Source: a virus
IMG/VR virus record: IMGVR_UViG_3300049811_000253
Coordinates: 1-22,627 of that record
Strand: one strand, 5' to 3'
Length of the DNA: 22,627 nucleotides
The notes under the pieces were generated by a model. That model searched no databases, had not been told where the DNA came from, and worked only from the letters and a program-made list of their open reading frames with translations. Below, piece by piece: positions 14,785 to 21,874 of this stretch. How positions within the stretch are numbered: the first letter of the stretch is position 1; every line of letters starts with the position of its first letter. The translations under genes were made by a program, and so were the position numbers.

Positions 14785-16468
14785 CATCCAATCCGGCGAA
14801 ACGTGGTCGAGCATCCGCGCCAAGATCAACGCCATCGGCGTAGCGGCGGGAGACATCGCCGCGAATACGTCCGCGGCGGCGGCCTCTGCGGCGGCGGCGG
14901 CGCAGGCCCGTGACGCGGCGCTCACTGCATCCTCCGCGGCGGAGGGTTTCAGGAACACGGCGCAATCCGCGGCGGCGACGGCAACGAGCGCGGCGGGCAC
15001 GGCGGCGACGCAGGCGGGCAACGCCGCGGCTTCCGCCACGGCGGCGGGGGCCGCGCGGGACCAGTCTCAAGCGGCGCTGGCGTCGATCCAGACCATCGTC
15101 GGGACGCCCGTCGAGCGGCGCACCGCGGTCTATAGTGGCGCTGGCACTACCTCTGCCCTGACCCTCCCGATTGCGGTCACGTCGAAAGACCAAGTCACCG
15201 TCGTCGTGAACGGCCTCGTGCTGCGGCGCGACCTCTGGAACGTCTCCGGGACGCAGCTCACGCCTGTCGCTCCGATGTTTTGGCCTGTCGGGACATCGAA
15301 TATCGAGGTCCAGATCGACCACATTCAGTTGATCTCGGCGAACAGCTTTGCCGCGGGGAGCGCGGGCGCCCCCGGTCTCTCGGTCAACGGCGACGGCGAT
15401 ACGGGCCTTCACTCGCCGGGCGCCAACAGGCTTGCGCTGGTCTCTGGCGGGGTCAACAGGGTCGAGGCGGGCACGTCAGGCCCGGTCCTCACCGGGACGG
15501 TCACGGGGACGGCTGTCACGCAAACCGCGACCGACAACACCGCGGGGCGGCTGCTCAAGGTGGGGGACTTCGGCGTGGGGGGCGCAGTTCCGCCTGACTT
15601 GTCGGATCTGACCGTTGCGATCATGCCGGGCATCTACCGGATCGCGGACATGGCGACCGCGGTCGGCGTGCCATCCGGGCAGACGGGGCAGGCCACGCTG
15701 ATTGCCACGCGGGGCAGCGACGGGAGGGGCACATTCCTCCTCTCGCTTCCGGTCGCGTCCTCGCCCGCGCAGCGGTTCTGGCATGGCTCTCGGAATACCG
15801 CGTCGGGGTCGATCAACTGGCGGCGGGCTCTGGTCGAGGGGGACTTCGGCCTCGGGGGTATCGCGGTCGGGTCAACGGACTTTGACACGATTTCGGAGGG
15901 CGGCATCTACTTCGGGGACAGCGCCACGGCAAACCGCCCCACGGGCGCCGGAAACTGGCTTGTCTTGCAGATGACGCGGCTTCTCGGGACGGCTGCCTCA
16001 CAGCTCGCGGTTTCGCGCGGAAGCGCCAACATGGGCGACATCTGGACGCGGGCGCGCAACGATGCGGGCGTGTGGTCTCCGTGGCGCATGGCCTATAGCC
16101 AGCGCAACCTCCTCGGCGCTGTCAGCCAAAGCGGCGGTGTGCCCACGGGAGCGGTCTTCGAGCGAGGGGCAAACGCAAACGGCGAGTTCGTCCGCATGGC
16201 GGACGGAACGCTGATCTGCACCGCCTCCGTGCTGACCAACACGGCAATCGCCACGGCCTCCGCGGCTCACGGCTTCCGCAGCGATCCGGTCACATGGACC
16301 TTCCCTTCGGCCTTCATCTCGGCCCCCTCTGTGCTGGTCACGGGGACATGGCCCGCGTGGCTCCAAGGCAAGAGCGCGAGCTCGGCCTCCTACGTCTTCG
16401 GCGCTGTTCAAAGCCAGACCGCGGCAGACCGCACCGCCGATCTGCTCGCTGTCGGGCGATGGTTCTGA
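14777..16468 (+). CDS. Tail fibre with Ala-rich coiled coil and two pyocin-knob repeats
   Basis: The 563-aa protein begins with MSNIQSGETWSSIRAKINAI, then an Ala-rich helix (about residues 25-105, with AAAASAAAAAQARD) that should form a trimeric coiled coil. A beta region follows around residues 110-200 and a shaft-like GDTGLHSPGANRLAL segment around 207-235. Two pyocin-knob-like repeats occupy about residues 260-350 and 354-440: each starts V/EGDFG.GG, includes GIY, and ends W.RRAL or WSPWRMAYSQ. The C-terminus (about 450-563) is a receptor-binding-like beta domain ending LLAVGRWF. It probably contacts the cell surface. ATG 14777 overlaps the previous gene by 8 bases. Confidence 0.85.
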   Translation: MSNIQSGETWSSIRAKINAIGVAAGDIAANTSAAAASAAAAAQARDAALTASSAAEGFRNTAQSAAATATSAAGTAATQAGNAAASATAAGAARDQSQAALASIQTIVGTPVERRTAVYSGAGTTSALTLPIAVTSKDQVTVVVNGLVLRRDLWNVSGTQLTPVAPMFWPVGTSNIEVQIDHIQLISANSFAAGSAGAPGLSVNGDGDTGLHSPGANRLALVSGGVNRVEAGTSGPVLTGTVTGTAVTQTATDNTAGRLLKVGDFGVGGAVPPDLSDLTVAIMPGIYRIADMATAVGVPSGQTGQATLIATRGSDGRGTFLLSLPVASSPAQRFWHGSRNTASGSINWRRALVEGDFGLGGIAVGSTDFDTISEGGIYFGDSATANRPTGAGNWLVLQMTRLLGTAASQLAVSRGSANMGDIWTRARNDAGVWSPWRMAYSQRNLLGAVSQSGGVPTGAVFERGANANGEFVRMADGTLICTASVLTNTAIATASAAHGFRSDPVTWTFPSAFISAPSVLVTGTWPAWLQGKSASSASYVFGAVQSQTAADRTADLLAVGRWF

Positions 16469-16473
16469 CCTTT

Positions 16474-16500
16474 GGCGCCCGCCGCTTCCGCGCGGGCGCC
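16474..16500 (+). other. 9-bp GC hairpin between fibre and tailspike genes
   Basis: GGCGCCCGC (16474-16482) pairs perfectly with GCGGGCGCC (16492-16500) around a 9-nt loop. No T-tract follows, so it looks like a partial terminator, RNA-stability or processing element that could tune fibre versus spike expression. Confidence 0.55.
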
Positions 16501-16532
16501 TGTCCTCCAACATCTTGAGAAGGAGCCTTCAC

Positions 16533-18203
16533 ATGGCCTTCGTCAACCGCCGGGCCGTCCAGCATCCGGGCGACTGGCCCGAAAACTTCGGGGCCGCCGG
16601 GGACGGCGTGACCGACGACAGCGCCGCCATTCAGGCTTGGCTCAATCACATCACGGCGAGCAACAGGCTCGGCACGCCCGGGGCCGCGCGCTACCGGATC
16701 AACAGCATTGTCTCCGCCGACTGGACGGGTCGCAATTTCGGCATTGAAGGATGCGGCTCCCTCCTCACGCAGTTCATCTGTGGCTCGTCCGCGGGCGGCA
16801 TCCGCATGCGGAGCAACGCCCGCGCCAATCAGGCGCGCATCAACGGCTTTTCGGTGCTCGCAGACGCGCAGGGCGGCGTCGGGCTTGAGGTCTCGATGCC
16901 CGAGGGCGGGATGCAGGACCGGAGCACCCTCCAATCCGACGACGTGGCGGCGCTCTCGGATTGGGTCGCCGCTACGAAGTGGTTTTCGACCGGGATTGCC
17001 TTCATCGGGCACTTTGACCCGCACATGCACCGGACCCGCGCGGTCGGCCCCGGAGCACTCGCGGGACTGGAACCGTCGAGCGTGAAGTGGCTCACCGAGG
17101 TCGGCATCGACATCTCCGGCTGCTATGACCCGAAGCTGATCGGCCCTCGCGTCCAGAACGCAGTTCGCGGGGTTTTCGCGGGCATCTTCCAGGCGAGCAT
17201 CGTCTCTGCCGTCTCCTCTGGCGGCACGACGGCGATCAACTTGTCCGCGCCGACGAGCGTCTTCACGGCGGGCTTCCAAGTCCGCATCATGGAGGCGAGC
17301 AACCCGGCGATGAACGCCAGTTTCTGGATCGGCCCCGGAGCCAACAGCTCGCAGTTCCGGCTTTGGCAGGATCAGGCGCGCACGGTCCCGGTCTCCTTCC
17401 CGGGCACTTTCACCGGCCTCGTCCACCAGCAGGCGCAGGCGGAGGCCTTGCAGATTGACGACAGCAACATCAACGGGACGCACTTCGCGGTGGACATCTT
17501 CCGGCCCTTCCTCTCGGAGCCCACGCTGTGGATGAAAGGCAACCACCTGAACGGCAATCACGCGAACCTTGTCATCGACGGCATCAACCTTTTCCACATC
17601 ATCGGCAACAACTTCTTCTCCGTGACCGACCCCGCGCTCTGGCCAAGCATCACACCGCGCGACATCTGGCTGAAAAACGGCTATTGGGGGACGATTGTCG
17701 GAAACACATTCGCTTCGGTCTTTGACGGAAGGCGCCACCCGGAGCGGATCAACATCGACATCGAGCGGCACCCGGTCGATGGGTCCAGCGGCAATGACAT
17801 CGAGATCAAATCGAACGTCTTCGCTTCGTCCCTTGCCCGCCACGCTGTCCGCGTCAACCCCGGCCCCGTCCGGGTCGCAATCGGCCCGAACAACCTCGGG
17901 GGCACCTACACCAAGCCCTACGAGATCAACAATCAGTTCAGCACATGCACCGTCACCTACGAGCCGGGCAGAAACTACTCCGACCTGAACGCCGCGCCCG
18001 AAGGGCATGTGAACGGATTGTTTCAAGTGTCCGCGACGAACAAGCCGGGGCCGTCGAACAGCGCCGGGAGCTTCGTGCAGGAGCAGTGGGACGGGGCGAC
18101 AAGACTGCAGAGGGCGCACCTGTTTTTCCCGGCGGCCAACCGCGGGGAAATCTACGAACGGACGTTCCTCGGCGGATCGTGGACCGCGTGGAGGCTGGTC
18201 TGA
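16533..18203 (+). CDS. Tailspike/pectate-lyase-like beta-helix protein, candidate depolymerase
   Basis: The 556-aa protein carries a pectate-lyase-superfamily beginning (ENFGAAGDGVTDDSAAIQAW, residues about 17-36), the standard start of right-handed beta-helix tailspikes. Beta-helix-type repeats with asparagine turns follow (NHLNGNHANLVIDGINLFHI, then IIGNNFFSVTD and IVGNTFASVFDG). The last about 60 residues (NGLFQVSATNKPG..., ending GGSWTAWRLV) look like a pyocin-knob-type module, as in the preceding fibre. It may bind and cleave a surface polysaccharide, but no catalytic residues can be named. ATG 16533 follows AAGGAG at 7 bases. No capsid-binding N-terminal domain is obvious. Confidence 0.82.
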   Translation: MAFVNRRAVQHPGDWPENFGAAGDGVTDDSAAIQAWLNHITASNRLGTPGAARYRINSIVSADWTGRNFGIEGCGSLLTQFICGSSAGGIRMRSNARANQARINGFSVLADAQGGVGLEVSMPEGGMQDRSTLQSDDVAALSDWVAATKWFSTGIAFIGHFDPHMHRTRAVGPGALAGLEPSSVKWLTEVGIDISGCYDPKLIGPRVQNAVRGVFAGIFQASIVSAVSSGGTTAINLSAPTSVFTAGFQVRIMEASNPAMNASFWIGPGANSSQFRLWQDQARTVPVSFPGTFTGLVHQQAQAEALQIDDSNINGTHFAVDIFRPFLSEPTLWMKGNHLNGNHANLVIDGINLFHIIGNNFFSVTDPALWPSITPRDIWLKNGYWGTIVGNTFASVFDGRRHPERINIDIERHPVDGSSGNDIEIKSNVFASSLARHAVRVNPGPVRVAIGPNNLGGTYTKPYEINNQFSTCTVTYEPGRNYSDLNAAPEGHVNGLFQVSATNKPGPSNSAGSFVQEQWDGATRLQRAHLFFPAANRGEIYERTFLGGSWTAWRLV

Positions 18204-18215
18204 CACAAGGCGGGA

Positions 18216-18238
18216 GGGCCGCGCGCAAGGCGCGGCCC
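18216..18238 (+). other. 9-bp GC hairpin after the tailspike gene
   Basis: GGGCCGCGC (18216-18224) and GCGCGGCCC (18230-18238) pair around GCAAG. There is no T-tract behind it, so it is probably a processing site or weak pause, not a full stop. It is one of two similar hairpins that bracket the tailspike gene. Confidence 0.5.
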
Positions 18239-18282
18239 CTCTGCAAAGGTGAGCGGCGGTTAGCATAGGAGGGCGGGGGCAC

Positions 18283-18951
18283 ATGACATCCCGGATCAGA
18301 CACAGGCGGAACGCGACCGCCGGGGCGGCTCCTGCCGCCGCGGCCCTTCTGCCGGGGGAGCTCGCGGTCAACACGCGCGATGCGCGGCTCTTTGCGCGGA
18401 TCAACGACGGAGCGGATCGGGTCGTCACGCTTGGGGCTGAAATGTCCCCGCTCGTGGCGGGCGCGCTCAAGGAAACGAGCGGCGCGGCGTTCCTCGGCGC
18501 GATGGGGCTTCCCGCGGGAGGGGCGGGCTTCGACCTGATCGAGACGCGGGCGGCGACCGGGGCGGAGGTCGCCTTTACCGGGCTTGCGGGCTTCCGGGAT
18601 CTGATGCTGGTCGGCGTAGGGGTTCAGGGAGGGGCGAGCATCACGACGCAGATGCAGGTCGGGCACCCCGGAGGCTATCTGGTCACGTCGATCTACCAGC
18701 AGGCTAACGCGGCGGTCGGCCAGTTCCCGCTCTCCGACAGCGGGACGAGCGCCCGGTCATTCTCGCTCGTCATCCACAACTTCAACCGCACCGACGCCAT
18801 CAAGCCGGTGAACATGGGGACGGCGATCCACACCTATACCAACTGGCCTGTCTGCATCCTGACCCCGCTTTCGCTGGACAGGCTGCGGGTCTTCCCGAAT
18901 ACCGGAAACCTCAATGCCGGGACCATCTACCTGCTCGGGCGCCCCGGCTGA
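18283..18951 (+). CDS. Fibre-like or receptor-binding protein with short N-terminal trimer domain
   Basis: The 222-aa protein starts at ATG 18283 after TAGGAGGG. Its N-terminus (RIRHRRNATAGAAP, then LLPGELAVNTRDARLFARIN and DGADRVVTLG) follows the pattern of an N-terminal domain common in fibres and hyaluronidase-like tail proteins (r.krGt, GElavnt....lyv.dG). The rest is beta-type with GGASITTQMQVGHPGG and ends in GTIYLLGRPG. It is the last gene of the late operon, followed by a terminator. It may be a third receptor-binding protein or a fibre accessory protein; no family name is certain. Confidence 0.75.
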   Translation: MTSRIRHRRNATAGAAPAAAALLPGELAVNTRDARLFARINDGADRVVTLGAEMSPLVAGALKETSGAAFLGAMGLPAGGAGFDLIETRAATGAEVAFTGLAGFRDLMLVGVGVQGGASITTQMQVGHPGGYLVTSIYQQANAAVGQFPLSDSGTSARSFSLVIHNFNRTDAIKPVNMGTAIHTYTNWPVCILTPLSLDRLRVFPNTGNLNAGTIYLLGRPG

Positions 18952-18984
18952 CCGCCGGGACGCGCGCAGCTGTGCATCAAAGCG

Positions 18985-19025
18985 AAAGGCCCCCCGCGCG
19001 GTTTCGACCGTGCGGGGGGCCTTTT
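18985..19025. terminator. Bidirectional intrinsic terminator between convergent operons
   Basis: AAAGGCCCCCCGC (18985-18997) pairs with GCGGGGGGCCTTT (19012-19024) in a perfect 13-bp stem, and one G-U plus three more pairs extend it to a TTTCGA loop (19002-19007). The plus strand has TTTT at the 3' side and the minus strand TTT. It sits between the last late gene and the end of the leftward operon. Confidence 0.9.
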
Positions 19026-19047
19026 GTCGTTTCCGGCCTGCGGCGGG

Positions 19048-19353
19048 TCAGCGGGCGACGCCTGCGGCGGCGCGGCGCATCTCCTCCTCCGCGGCCTTGC
19101 GGCGGGCGCGCTCGCTATCTTCCCGGGCCTTCTCGACCAAGGCTGCGGCGGCGAGGCGCTTTGCCTCGGTTTTCCCGCGGTGCTTTTCCCAAGCCTCGGG
19201 CAGGACGGCGGCGCCTTGGCCGATCAGGCTCGCGGCGTGCTCCCGGCTGTTCATCTTGCCTGTCCCGTGCGCGGAAAACTCCTGCCCGCGGAGGACGTGC
19301 TCCGGGCCGCTCCCGAGGTTCAGTGTCATGTCGTAGGTGGCGACGATCTTCAT
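19048..19353 (-). CDS. Small hypothetical protein with charged C-terminal helix
   Basis: The 101-aa product has a beta-like N-terminus (MKIVATYDMTLNLGSG, then VLRGQEFSAHG), a SLIGQGAAVLPEAWEK middle, and a C-terminal 40-residue helix full of Ala, Glu, Arg and Lys that could be a coiled coil. Start ATG 19353-19351 is preceded on the minus strand by AAAGGAG lying inside the end of the upstream gene. It is the last gene of the leftward operon. I do not recognise a family. Confidence 0.75.
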   Translation of the reverse strand: MKIVATYDMTLNLGSGPEHVLRGQEFSAHGTGKMNSREHAASLIGQGAAVLPEAWEKHRGKTEAKRLAAAALVEKAREDSERARRKAAEEEMRRAAAGVAR

Positions 19354-19356
19354 CTC

Positions 19357-19584
19357 TCACACTCCTTTCTTCGCGTATTGGGTCAGGATCGTCTCGCGCT
19401 CCGTCGCCCCCTTCCGCTTCCGCTCCGCTACCGCGGCAGCAATCGTGCGGGGGACGACGAGGGCTCCCTCCTCGGCCTCGGGGGAGAGCCCCGGCGAGAC
19501 GATCAGATTAGCCTCTCCGATCACCCCGAAGCTCACGCGCGCGAATGCGCCGCCCCCCGCGAAGGGGGCGGCGCGCGGTGTCAC
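19357..19584 (-). CDS. Small hypothetical protein (GTG start)
   Basis: The 75-aa protein starts at GTG 19584-19582, which overlaps the stop of the HTH gene (GTGA), and ends 3 bases before the next start. It begins VTPRAAPFAGGGAFARVSFG and has a LIVSPGLSPEAEEGALVVPR strand-turn region, then a basic helix with ERKRKGATERETILTQYAKK. A much longer open frame extends upstream to 20448 but is a shadow of the neighbouring genes. Function is unknown; its coupling to the HTH gene suggests a related regulatory role, but this is only inference. Confidence 0.6.
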   Translation of the reverse strand: MTPRAAPFAGGGAFARVSFGVIGEANLIVSPGLSPEAEEGALVVPRTIAAAVAERKRKGATERETILTQYAKKGV

Positions 19585-19820
19585 GGGCAGAGGTTCTCGA
19601 CCGGCACGTCGAGCACTTTGGCGGCCCATATGAGCTGCGGCCCCGTGATCGTGGACGTGCCGTTGACGATCCGAGCGACGACCTGCGTGCTGATGCCGAG
19701 GGCGCCCGCGAGGTCGTCGTAGGAGTAGCCAGCCGCGGTCATCGCGTGGAGCAGCTTCTTCCCGACCGCGATCTTGACGAGCCGCTCGTGCTTGTCGGTG
19801 AGTGAGACGACAGGCGTCAT
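19581..19820 (-). CDS. Small XRE/Cro-type helix-turn-helix protein
   Basis: The 79-aa protein has an XRE-like HTH core at residues about 32-72: YSYDDLAGALGIST (helix 2 and turn), QVVARIVNGTSTIT (recognition helix and following turn) and LIWAAKVLDVPVENL. The N-terminal 30 residues form a further helix (ERLVKIAVGKKLLHAMTAAG). It is a small Cro-like DNA-binding protein. Start ATG 19820-19818 is preceded by GGGGGAGG. It lies within a co-directional operon, with no divergent promoter or partner repressor visible, so whether it controls lysogeny is unknown. Confidence 0.82.
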   Translation of the reverse strand: MTPVVSLTDKHERLVKIAVGKKLLHAMTAAGYSYDDLAGALGISTQVVARIVNGTSTITGPQLIWAAKVLDVPVENLCP

Positions 19821-19823
19821 GCT

Positions 19824-20000
19824 TCAGCCTCCCCCGGGGATGCAGAAGGCCTGAGCCGGGGTAAAGCTCATGCTGCCCGGCATGGCGGCGACGGCGACCT
19901 CGCAAGCGTCCTTGCTGGGCATAGGAACGGCAGTCACACCCATGCCTGAGGTCCCGTTCCACGCCCACACGATCAGCCAGTAGGGTGCGAACATAGTCAT
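19824..20000 (-). CDS. Small protein with hydrophobic N-terminus and two cysteines
   Basis: The 58-aa product begins with a hydrophobic stretch (MFAPYWLIVWAWNG), then SGMGVTAVPMPSKDACEVAV and ends FTPAQAFCIPGGG. The two cysteines (about residues 33 and 53) could form a disulfide. It resembles widespread small phage proteins with an N-terminal hydrophobic helix and a DACE-type motif, none with a known function that I can name. ATG 20000-19998 overlaps the upstream stop (ATGA); the second Met, at 19994, has better spacing to GGAGGG. A longer frame to 20042 is unlikely. Confidence 0.65.
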   Translation of the reverse strand: MTMFAPYWLIVWAWNGTSGMGVTAVPMPSKDACEVAVAAMPGSMSFTPAQAFCIPGGG

Positions 20001-21226
20001 CCCTCCGCCTCGTCGCGCGCGTCCTTCCAGCCGCTCGACCACGCCTCCGCCAGCGCCTCGTTGCGCTTGAGGTCCGGCGGGCAGGCGTCCACCTTCTGGC
20101 CGCGCGAGAACGCCTTGCGCCCGCGCTGATAGGCCGCTGTCTCGGCGTCCTCGTCCGCCTGCGCCTTGCCTTCGTCGCTGGCCCCGTTTTCCGGCTCGCC
20201 TGTGGCCGCTTCACCCTCGGGGGCAGTCTTCCCCTCGGCGGAGGCCTTGGCGCTCTCCTGCGTCGTTTCTGCGGCCCGCTGCGCGACGTCCTCCTCGTGC
20301 TGCTTTTGGGCCTCGGCGCGGTCTGCGGCATGGCGATCCTCGGCTGCCTTCTGCCGGTCGGCTTTCGACGGCTCCGCCTCCTCCGTGCCCTTCCCGATGT
20401 CGGCCAGCTTGGCGGCGGTCCCCTTCGGCGCGGCATCGCCTCCGCCATCGCCCTTCCGCTTGCCCATGTCGGGGAAATAGTCCTCGACCTTCTGCTCGCC
20501 TTCCTTGATAGCCTTGTGCATGGCGATCAGCGTGGCGATTTCCTCAAGGCCGATGTCCTCCTCCCCCGCGACCTCCAAAGCGGCGAAGATTTGCTCTGGC
20601 TTGACCCCGAAAGCGGCGAATGCCTTGAAGGCGGCGCCCCGGCGCTCCGGCAGCGTCTTGACCTCGCCCTTCACCGTCTTCATCGCGGCCTCGTAGGCTT
20701 CATTCCAGACGGCCTTCGGGACGCCCGCGAGGATCGCGTTTCGCTTGGCGATAGAGCAGGCGGCGTTGCCGGTCACAACGATCATGTCGTCATTGAACAG
20801 GCGACCGTGGCTGTCCACGATCCGGCGCCGGACGCGGGCCGTGGTGGCGGTGTTCGTTTCCAAGTCGTGAAACACGCCTTCGGCTTCGACGTATTTCTCG
20901 AAGCGATCCACATGGACGACGCGCGCGCCGACACGGCAGTTCCCCCACTGGCTGGCGACGATTTCAGCCAGCCGGATCGAGGGGCCGAGGATAGGCTTCT
21001 TCCCGCGCGGCAAAGCATAGCCACACTCCTCCGCCGCCGCCGGGCTGATCGTCACCAGCGACAGGACGTTCTTGACGACCCGCGAGACGCTGCGCGGATA
21101 GGCGTGGGCGGTGGCGATCTGCTGGTCGATCTCCGCCTTGACGAGCTGGCCCACGAGGCTCTGCGCCGGGGCGGTGGTAGCGGGCAGTTCGCCGGTTTCC
21201 GGGTCGAAGTTTGCAACTTGTGTCAT
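19997..21226 (-). CDS. RecT/Rad52-like candidate annealing protein with RMF-like C-terminus
   Basis: The 409-aa protein has three parts. Residues about 1-255 are a conserved phage domain: FDPETGE, LVKAEIDQQIATAHAYPRSV, ECGYALPRGKK, GPSIRLAEIVASQWGN, EAEGVFHDLETN, VTGNAACSIAKRNAILAGVP. This layout recalls single-strand annealing proteins and their helper families but is not a clear RecT, so the function is inference. Residues 256-360 are low-complexity Glu/Ala/Lys linker. The last 45 residues (AYQRGRKAFSRGQ, a CPP motif, then AWSSGWKDARDE) resemble ribosome modulation factor (RMF): R/G helix, Cys-Pro, W..GW. MTQ at 21226 is preferred over 21238 because GGTGGA lies 4 bases before it. The stop overlaps the next gene. 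Confidence 0.75.
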   Translation of the reverse strand: MTQVANFDPETGELPATTAPAQSLVGQLVKAEIDQQIATAHAYPRSVSRVVKNVLSLVTISPAAAEECGYALPRGKKPILGPSIRLAEIVASQWGNCRVGARVVHVDRFEKYVEAEGVFHDLETNTATTARVRRRIVDSHGRLFNDDMIVVTGNAACSIAKRNAILAGVPKAVWNEAYEAAMKTVKGEVKTLPERRGAAFKAFAAFGVKPEQIFAALEVAGEEDIGLEEIATLIAMHKAIKEGEQKVEDYFPDMGKRKGDGGGDAAPKGTAAKLADIGKGTEEAEPSKADRQKAAEDRHAADRAEAQKQHEEDVAQRAAETTQESAKASAEGKTAPEGEAATGEPENGASDEGKAQADEDAETAAYQRGRKAFSRGQKVDACPPDLKRNEALAEAWSSGWKDARDEAEG

Positions 21227-21261
21227 TGGGTCCACCATCTTGGGAAATTGCGTTATGCGCG

Positions 21262-21282
21262 GGGGCCGCTCGGGGCGGCCCC
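21262..21282 (-). other. 8-bp GC hairpin in the leader of the annealing-protein gene
   Basis: GGGGCCGC (21262-21269) pairs with GCGGCCCC (21275-21282) around five bases. It lies in the only sizeable gap (about 64 bases) between leftward operon genes, downstream of the 85-aa gene and upstream of the RecT/Rad52-like start. No T-tract follows on the minus strand. It may slow or stabilise the transcript. Confidence 0.5.
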
Positions 21283-21290
21283 GGCGGGTT

Positions 21291-21548
21291 TCAGTCGTCT
21301 AGACCGCGAACAAGAGGCGCGGGGGAGGGCGGGACAAAAGGAGCGGGATTAATCGCTCCGTCATCCCGGACGTTGACCATCGGCCCCGGCTCCGCGATCA
21401 GCGCCAGAAGATCGGCGGCGGCCTCCAAATGAACGGAGGCCCTCACGGCTTTCTCGCTGTCGTGATACGACTTCGGGAAGCAGGCCTCGGCCTTGCTGAT
21501 ATGGCGCAGCGCGGCGGCGGCGACCTTCGCAACGGGGACGGAGGTCAT
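21291..21548 (-). CDS. Small hypothetical early phage protein
   Basis: The 85-aa product begins MTSVPVAKVAAAALRHISKA and continues CFPKSYHDSEKAVRASVHLE, a helical region, then a Pro-rich, unstructured C-terminus (INPAPFVPPSPAPLVRGLDD). Its start overlaps the upstream stop by four bases (ATGA). No motif is recognised. The helical part looks like a small helical-bundle phage protein; conservation would decide. Confidence 0.7.
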   Translation of the reverse strand: MTSVPVAKVAAAALRHISKAEACFPKSYHDSEKAVRASVHLEAAADLLALIAEPGPMVNVRDDGAINPAPFVPPSPAPLVRGLDD

Positions 21549-21871
21549 TCATCGGCCTCCGCTTCCGCGCCGCCCGGGATGTATTCGGCCATCCCGAGGG
21601 GCACGGCGCCCGCTTGCGTGGTGAAGGTGTGGACGGTCCCGCAGTCCTCAAGCTCTCGCCTCAGCTCGACCACGCGCATTGCCACGCGCGCGGCCTGCGC
21701 AGGGTCGGTCAGATCCAGCAGGATCGCCGCGTTGATCGTCAAGCACCCCCCTCTCAAGCGCAACGGCGACCGCTCTCCGAATGCGGTCGCGCCGAGGCGC
21801 TCCGCCATGTGCTCGTCGGGCGTCCACGTCGCGCTGATCTTGATGGCCTGCTCAGTTTTGCGTTCAGCCAT
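21545..21871 (-). CDS. Small hypothetical early phage protein
   Basis: The 108-aa protein starts at ATG 21871-21869 and overlaps the next gene by four bases. It shows EQAIKISATWTPDEHMAERL, a strand-rich LRLRGGCLTINAAILLDL, a helix AQAARVAMRVVELRRELEDC, and an acidic tail (PGGAEAEADE). No family is recognised. It has no membrane segment, so a cytosolic role is likely. Confidence 0.7.
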   Translation of the reverse strand: MAERKTEQAIKISATWTPDEHMAERLGATAFGERSPLRLRGGCLTINAAILLDLTDPAQAARVAMRVVELRRELEDCGTVHTFTTQAGAVPLGMAEYIPGGAEAEADE

Positions 21872-21874
21872 CGG

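Noticed and set aside
16338-18470. 710-aa minus-strand open frame opposite the tailspike
   Set aside because: It mirrors the plus-strand spike gene and its composition (Arg, Asp, Val rich) looks like antisense noise, with no motif or ribosome site support.
18283-18951. Possible diversity-generating retroelement target in the last fibre-like gene
   Set aside because: No reverse transcriptase, template repeat or adenine-biased variable repeat is seen in the window.
19585-20448. Upstream part of the 363-aa minus-strand frame that ends at 19357
   Set aside because: It is low-complexity Arg/Pro-rich and overlaps the HTH, 58-aa and RMF-tailed genes in another frame. Only the last 75 codons, starting at GTG 19584, are likely real.
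20297-21352. 351-aa plus-strand frame opposite the annealing-protein gene
   Set aside because: It lies antisense to a strongly supported gene and has no recognised motif; it is a GC-rich shadow.
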